This document shows positions 59,371 to 64,000 of a stretch of DNA of 64,000 nucleotides, piece by piece. How positions within the stretch are numbered: position 1 is the first letter of the stretch; each line of letters starts with the position of its first letter. The DNA is taken from assembly GCF_022808615.1 (NCBI RefSeq), contig NZ_JAKZKS010000014.1:1-64000 (forward strand). The letters run 5' to 3'. This stretch comes from Bacillus sp. FJAT-47783 (lineage in GTDB: Bacteria > Bacillota > Bacilli > Bacillales > Aeribacillaceae). The notes below the pieces were generated by a model, which saw only the letters and a list, made by a program, of their open reading frames with translations, did no database searches and had not been told where the DNA came from. The translations under genes were made by a program, and so were the position numbers.

Positions 59371-60654
59371 TTATAAACCTTTGTTTCCAGCACCTGCAGT
59401 TTTCCACTCATCTTTTAGTATTTCAAAAAATTCATCATTTGTTTTCGAATAACGCATCTTTTTCAAGAAACGCTCTGCAAAGTCAGGATGATCGGACATC
59501 GTTTTCCGAACCGCCCATAACATTTCCAGATGATCACGAGGAATAAGAAGCTCTTCTTTACGCGTACCTGAACGACGAATATCGATAGCAGGGAAAATAC
59601 GTTTTTCCGCTAATGAACGATCGAGATGAAGCTCCATGTTTCCAGTTCCTTTAAATTCCTCATAAATAACATCATCCATACGGGAACCTGTATCAACTAA
59701 GGCGGTTGCTAAAATCGTTAAGCTACCCCCTTCTTCAATGTTCCTTGCAGCACCGAAGAAGCGTTTCGGACGATGGAAGGCGGCTGGATCGATACCACCT
59801 GATAGCGTACGACCACTTGGTGGAATGACTAAGTTATAGGCACGAGCAAGCCTTGTAATCGAGTCCATTAGAATAACAACATCTCGTTTATGCTCGACAA
59901 GGCGCATCGCTCGTTCTAAAACAAGCTCCGCCACTTTAATATGATTTTCCGGCACTTCATCAAATGTAGAGCTGACGACATCTCCATTCACAGAACGCTC
60001 AATATCCGTTACTTCTTCTGGGCGTTCGTCAATTAATAAGACGATTAATTCTGCTTCCGGGTGATTCGTTGTTATGCTGTTGGCAATTTCTTTTAACAGC
60101 ATCGTTTTACCCGCTTTCGGGGGAGCAACGATTAATCCACGTTGACCAAATCCAACTGGGGCAATTAAATCCATAATTCTCGTTGATAAATTTTTTGGCC
60201 CTGTTTCTAATTTCATTTGACGGTTTGGGTATAACGGTGTTAAGCCAGGGAAGTGTACACGCTCTTTTGCTGACTCTGGATCATCTCCGTTGACCGCTTC
60301 CACATGTAACAGACCGTAATAACGTTCATTTTCCTTAGGAGGACGAACTTTTCCGGATACTTTATCACCATTTCGTAAATCGAAGCGACGAATTTGTGAC
60401 GCAGAAATATAAATATCTTCGGCACTTGGCGAATAATTAATCGGACGTAAAAAACCGAATCCTTCCGATTGAATAATTTCAAGTACACCTTCCATAAAAA
60501 GAAGATCTTCCTGTTCAGCATTTGCTTTTAAAATCGCAAAAATTAGTTCTTTTTTTGTCAATTTACTGTAATAAGAAATTTTGAATTGTTTCGCTAATTC
60601 ATACAACTCTTTTAGCTTCATATTTTCAAGAGTCGCAATCGAAATTTCACTCAT
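59371..60654 (-). CDS. rho: Transcription termination factor Rho
   Basis: 427 residues: Rho_N domain, cold-shock-like RNA-binding domain ([15 protein letters not shown] near 57-70) and the hexameric ATPase with Walker A APPKAGKT (177-184), Walker [17 protein letters not shown] and the Q/R loops. Start ATG 60654. As in other bacilli it lies upstream of rpmE. No attenuator was identified upstream. Confidence 0.97.
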   Translation of the reverse strand: MSEISIATLENMKLKELYELAKQFKISYYSKLTKKELIFAILKANAEQEDLLFMEGVLEIIQSEGFGFLRPINYSPSAEDIYISASQIRRFDLRNGDKVSGKVRPPKENERYYGLLHVEAVNGDDPESAKERVHFPGLTPLYPNRQMKLETGPKNLSTRIMDLIAPVGFGQRGLIVAPPKAGKTMLLKEIANSITTNHPEAELIVLLIDERPEEVTDIERSVNGDVVSSTFDEVPENHIKVAELVLERAMRLVEHKRDVVILMDSITRLARAYNLVIPPSGRTLSGGIDPAAFHRPKRFFGAARNIEEGGSLTILATALVDTGSRMDDVIYEEFKGTGNMELHLDRSLAEKRIFPAIDIRRSGTRKEELLIPRDHLEMLWAVRKTMSDHPDFAERFLKKMRYSKTNDEFFEILKDEWKTAGAGNKGL

Positions 60655-60880
60655 GTCAACACCACACTTTTCTAAAAACTCATTATTTACTTAATCTTTC
60701 ATTCAAAAAACAGTTACATTTTTCATCCATGTTTATCTTCGTTCGAAAAAATAGATAAAAGTGAAGGATGCGAAGGAAGCAAGAAGATCAGATGCAGATC
60801 ATATATATTCTTTTTACTTTTTACGGACTCCTTTAGTTGTACCGTATTTTATTTCTTTTCGCAATAGATTTTCGAATTTT

Positions 60881-61131
60881 ATAAAGTGAAACTTTATTCA
60901 GTGGGGGTTTTTTTCATCCCCCACTGAATGTTAGTCCCTACGGGATGACCTAAAGGCCCTTGTGACCCACAAGATGTGGGTTACACAGACGTTGCCACAG
61001 GACGTGGCGTTCTTAGTCTGTGTTCTTTATTTTCGGACCTTTACGGGCAGTTGTCCCCCACCTATCTTCTTTGCTTTACTACATAATGTTGAGGTGGGGG
61101 TCTTACTGCCCGTTAAGAGTGGGATAAAGGA
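60881..61131. repeat. Family B dispersed repeat, copy 4 (full length)
   Basis: The most complete copy, 251 bp: ATAAAGTGAAACTTTATTCA, perfect hairpin TTCAGTGGGGG/CCCCCACTGAA (60898-60927), CTACGGGATGACCTAAAGG, GTGACCCACAAGATGTGGGTTACAC hairpin, CAGACG...CTTAGTCTGTG pair, then the long pair ACGGGCAGTTGTCCCCCACC / GGTGGGGGTCTTACTGCCCGT, end AGAGTGGGATAAAGGA. The rest of the gap 60655-61341 has no other gene. Confidence 0.92.
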
Positions 61132-61297
61132 ACTTTTTAATAGAATGCTTTCGTACTTGTTCAATCCTTGGAGGTGAGGAAACCGTTGAAGATTCGTTTT
61201 ACACAACCAAGATGAAATCGTCATTTTAGTATCCTACTAAAGAAGAGTAGTTAGGAGGAATTGTTCTTTTTATACTTTAATAAAATCTCTATCAATT

Positions 61298-61331
61298 TTG
61301 CTAAAGCAGGAAGAAGCTCCCACTTTAGCAA
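61298..61331 (-). other. Hairpin downstream of glpX
   Basis: TTGCTAAAG (61298-61306) with CTTTAGCAA (61323-61331), with GGAAGAAGCTCC between them, ten bases past the glpX stop. No T tract follows on the minus strand, so it may be a factor-dependent terminator or an mRNA-end stabiliser. Confidence 0.6.
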
Positions 61332-61341
61332 CTAGCAATCA

Positions 61342-62304
61342 TTATTTCATGACAAGATTTGGCTTTTTCTTTAATGAATGACGGCCGTCAATAAAGCGAA
61401 GGGTTCCTGATTTCGCACGCATAACAAGGGAATGAGTTGTACCAACAGTTCCTTTTAACTGAACGCCTCTTAACAGCTCTCCATCTGTCACACCTGTAGC
61501 GGCAAAGATTGCGTCATCACCTTTTACTAAGTCTTCCATTCGTAAGATTTTATTTACATCGATACCCATTTTTTTGCAGCGCTCTAGTTCTTGATCGTTT
61601 TGTGGGAGAAGCTTTCCTTGAATTTCTCCACCTAAACATTTAAGTGCAACAGCGGCTAATACACCTTCTGGAGCACCGCCTGAACCGAATAAAATATCAA
61701 CACCTGTATGGTCAAATGCTGTATTAATGGCACCTGCTACATCTCCGTCGTTAATAAGCTTAATACGTGCACCTGCTTCACGTAATTGCTCGATAATATG
61801 TTGATGGCGGTCGCGATTTAACACAGTCGCAACTACGTCTTCAATATCTTTATTTTTTGCTTTTGCTACTGCTTTTACATTATCAATAATTGGTGCTTCA
61901 ATATCGATACACCCAACAGCTTCTGGACCGACCGCAATTTTGTCCATATACATATCCGGTGCATGGAGCATGTTTCCATGGTCTGCTATCGCGATAACAG
62001 CTAATGCATTCCAACCACCTGAAGCTACAATATTCGTACCTTCAAGAGGATCTACCGCCACGTCCACGCGAGGGCCGTAACCAGTACCTAGCTTTTCCCC
62101 GATATAAAGCATTGGCGCTTCGTCCATTTCACCTTCACCGATGACAACCGTTCCTTTCATCGGAACAGTATCAAATACATCGCGCATTGCAGATGTTGCA
62201 GCACCGTCTGCTTCATCCTTTACGCCACGTCCCATCCAACGTGCTGAAGCTAATGCAGCCGCTTCTGTCACTCGTACTAACTCCATTGATAAGCTACGTT
62301 CCAT
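61342..62304 (-). CDS. glpX: Fructose-1,6-bisphosphatase class II GlpX
   Basis: 320 residues. Metal and phosphate ligands are in [12 protein letters not shown] (55-66) and DPLEGTN (85-91). It dephosphorylates fructose-1,6-bisphosphate in gluconeogenesis. The start ATG 62304 has GGGGGAGG upstream; a TTG six codons earlier is less likely. It follows murAB by 32 nt and is probably co-transcribed with it, as in B. subtilis (ywjI). Confidence 0.95.
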   Translation of the reverse strand: MERSLSMELVRVTEAAALASARWMGRGVKDEADGAATSAMRDVFDTVPMKGTVVIGEGEMDEAPMLYIGEKLGTGYGPRVDVAVDPLEGTNIVASGGWNALAVIAIADHGNMLHAPDMYMDKIAVGPEAVGCIDIEAPIIDNVKAVAKAKNKDIEDVVATVLNRDRHQHIIEQLREAGARIKLINDGDVAGAINTAFDHTGVDILFGSGGAPEGVLAAVALKCLGGEIQGKLLPQNDQELERCKKMGIDVNKILRMEDLVKGDDAIFAATGVTDGELLRGVQLKGTVGTTHSLVMRAKSGTLRFIDGRHSLKKKPNLVMK

Positions 62305-62336
62305 ATCATTGTCCTCCCCCAAAGTTGTTGTTCTTT

Positions 62337-63626
62337 TTATGAATTTTGCATTTGTTCAATTTCTTGATCTGTCATTTTTTCTCTCCAAACATTTGCCCCT
62401 AAACCGTTCAATTTCTCTTCAAGCAATGAATAGCCGCGATCAATATGTTCGAGACCTGTGATTTCCGTAATTCCATTTGCTATTAAACCAGCAGATACGA
62501 GTGCTGCTCCTGCACGAAGGTCGCTTGCTTTTACTTTAGCACCTTGTAATCTTATGGCACCAGTAATAATGGCTGATCTGCCTTCCACTTTTACGTTTGC
62601 TCCCATTCTCCGTAACTCGTCAATATGTTTGAAGCGAGAAGAATAGATCGTATCAGTCACAACGCTTGTCCCATTCGCCTTTGTTAATAAAGACGTAAAT
62701 GGCTGTTGAAGGTCTGTTGGGAAGCCAGGATAAACGAGTGTTTTTATATCGACCGGTCTTAATTCCTTTTGTCCACCAACGATATAAATTTGATCATCGC
62801 TCGTTTCAACATGAATCCCCATTTCACGTAATTTGGCAATTAATGATTCTAAATGGAGTGGAATGACATTATCAACAATCAGTTCCTTCGCCATCGAAGC
62901 ACCGATAATCATATATGTACCCGCTTCGATACGGTCTGGAATGATCGTATGGCGACAACCGTGAAGCTGTTCAACACCATCGATACGAATGACGTCTGTA
63001 CCCGCTCCTTTAATTTTTGCACCCATACTTGTTAAAAGAGTTGCTACATCAATAATTTCAGGTTCTTTTGCTGCATTTTCAATAATCGTGCGTCCTTTCG
63101 CTAACACAGCAGCTAACATAATATTAATCGTAGCTCCTACACTGACGACATCAAGGTAAATGCGAGCGCCTATTAGCTCGTCAGCGCGTAAATAAATCGC
63201 GCCTTGTTCGTTCGTTACTTTAGCTCCTAACGCCTCAAACCCTTTTATATGTTGATCAATTGGGCGTGGCCCAAGATGACAACCTCCTGGCAAACCGATA
63301 ACCGCTTTTTTAAAACGGCCAAGCATCGCCCCCATTAAATAATACGATGCACGTAATTTTTTTACTTTGCCGTTTGGAAGCGGCATTGAAATCATGTTGG
63401 CAGGGTCAACTGTAATTTCATTTTCATCATACGATACGGTGCCGCCGATTTCTTCCAGTAAATCACCTAAAATCCGCACATCAGAAATGTTTGGTAACCC
63501 TTCAATGGTCACAGGAGATTGGGCTAAAATTGTCGCTGGGATTAAAGCAACTGCACTGTTTTTTGCTCCGCTAATTCTTACTGTGCCTTTTAACGGATAA
63601 CCACCTTCTACTTTTAACTTTTCCAT
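62337..63626 (-). CDS. murAB: UDP-GlcNAc 1-carboxyvinyltransferase MurAB (MurZ)
   Basis: 429 residues, the second MurA paralogue of low-GC Gram-positives. Catalytic Cys116 lies in GGCHLGPRP and the KN pair at 22-23. It catalyses the same PEP transfer as MurAA; in B. subtilis MurAA is the essential one. Start ATG 63626. The position before glpX and rho matches B. subtilis. Confidence 0.96.
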   Translation of the reverse strand: MEKLKVEGGYPLKGTVRISGAKNSAVALIPATILAQSPVTIEGLPNISDVRILGDLLEEIGGTVSYDENEITVDPANMISMPLPNGKVKKLRASYYLMGAMLGRFKKAVIGLPGGCHLGPRPIDQHIKGFEALGAKVTNEQGAIYLRADELIGARIYLDVVSVGATINIMLAAVLAKGRTIIENAAKEPEIIDVATLLTSMGAKIKGAGTDVIRIDGVEQLHGCRHTIIPDRIEAGTYMIIGASMAKELIVDNVIPLHLESLIAKLREMGIHVETSDDQIYIVGGQKELRPVDIKTLVYPGFPTDLQQPFTSLLTKANGTSVVTDTIYSSRFKHIDELRRMGANVKVEGRSAIITGAIRLQGAKVKASDLRAGAALVSAGLIANGITEITGLEHIDRGYSLLEEKLNGLGANVWREKMTDQEIEQMQNS

Positions 63627-63812
63627 GGTAGTCTCCCTTCTCTGCCAGAGCTTACTAAAGAAAATGAGCGCAAATTTTCTTTAGCAAACTATGTTGTTTA
63701 GTAGAAATTACCCTTTGCCAAAATAATTTCCAATATTTGATTGAAGCATACTTCTCTTTTTTATTTTTCAGTAAAGAAATGAAGTTCAGCGGGAAGCCCA
63801 CACCAAAATAGT

Positions 63813-63890
63813 TGACCTAAAGGCTCGTGTCCCCACCGTTGCAGAGACATGCTACAAAAAGTAGCGTTCGTACCACGAGGGTTTTGAAAC
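63813..63890. repeat. Family B-related middle fragment
   Basis: GACCTAAAGGCTCGTG, CGTTGCAGAGACATGCTACAAAAAGTAGCGTTC and CCACGAG form nested inverted repeats (CTCGTG/CACGAG; GCTAC/GTAGC). They parallel the GACCTAAAGG ... CGTTGC ... GTAGCGTTC middle of Family B. It lies directly before the partial copy at 63944. Confidence 0.5.
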
Positions 63891-63943
63891 CTTCAAGTCT
63901 TATTAATTTTTCATCATCTGGTTGGATGACTGCTAAGAGAAGG

Positions 63944-64000
63944 ATAAAGTGAAACTTCTATACGGGATGACCTAAAGACCGTTGTGACCTACAGGACGTA
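63944..64000. repeat. Family B dispersed repeat, cut by the window edge
   Basis: ATAAAGTGAAACTTC, then TACGGGATGACCTAAAGACCGTTGTGACCTACAGGACGTA running off the window. The left hairpin is missing. Confidence 0.75.

Overview
The window is a Firmicutes chromosome segment from the family Bacillaceae. It is AT-rich, has strong AGGAGG-type ribosome binding sites with many TTG and GTG starts, carries the endospore genes spoIIID, spoIIQ, spoIID, spoIIR and racA, and its gene order closely follows the Bacillus subtilis ywq-ywp-ywm-atp-ywl-ywk-ywj region. Unlike B. subtilis it has an 11-gene complex I operon next to the ATP synthase operon, as in the B. cereus, Geobacillus and Anoxybacillus groups. 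No rRNA, tRNA, insertion sequence, prophage or CRISPR array was found. Most genes lie on the minus strand.

Layout. 1-5.8 kb: two tiny minus-strand genes, then ywqB-ywqA (SWIM zinc-finger protein plus SNF2 helicase) and two small orphans. 5.9-9.8 kb: ssbB with candidate ComK boxes, ywpF, an acidic lipoprotein gene, a 1.35-kb phased repeat array, fabZ. 9.9-13.6 kb: an EpuA-like gene, flhP, flhO, mbl, spoIIID. 14-17.3 kb: a DoxX-type membrane protein gene behind a perfect Rex box, then a sodium:solute symporter with its small subunit and a 58-residue membrane protein. 18-23.4 kb: spoIIQ (sigma-F promoter), a VanZ-like gene, spoIID, murAA, ywmB, ywzB. 23.4-33.8 kb: nuoABCDHIJKLMN without the NADH-oxidising module; NuoC has a long repetitive Lys/Ala/Glu-rich N-terminus. 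34.4-35.4 kb: an ornithine cyclodeaminase-family gene. 35.6-42.8 kb: atpZ-I-B-E-F-H-A-G-D-C. 43-53.7 kb: a secreted subtilase, upp, glyA, ywlG, rpiB, a minimal chemoreceptor, ywlE, mntP, ywlC and a ywlB-like gene, with a seven-site DnaA-box cluster at ywlC. 53.8-63.6 kb: spoIIR, prmC-prfA, racA, a lipoprotein gene, tdk, rpmE, rho, glpX, murAB.

The genes are mostly housekeeping: respiration and ATP synthesis, cell-wall precursor synthesis and shape, sporulation morphogenesis, translation and transcription termination, and nucleotide or one-carbon metabolism. The unusual content is between genes. Three families of dispersed hairpin-rich repeats (A, B and C below) recur. In addition, at least eight intergenic arrays are built from a short word repeated every 20-21 bp, about two helical turns. 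They use four or more unrelated words (ATTGCAC, ATCACTT, TTGCG, AATTGGGG). The three ATTGCAC arrays each have exactly eight words with nearly the same spacing, and the large array has a superperiod of about 158 bp, that is eight words. Nearly all sit just beyond the terminator of a minus-strand gene. I recognise no described element with this design and consider it the most interesting signal in the window.
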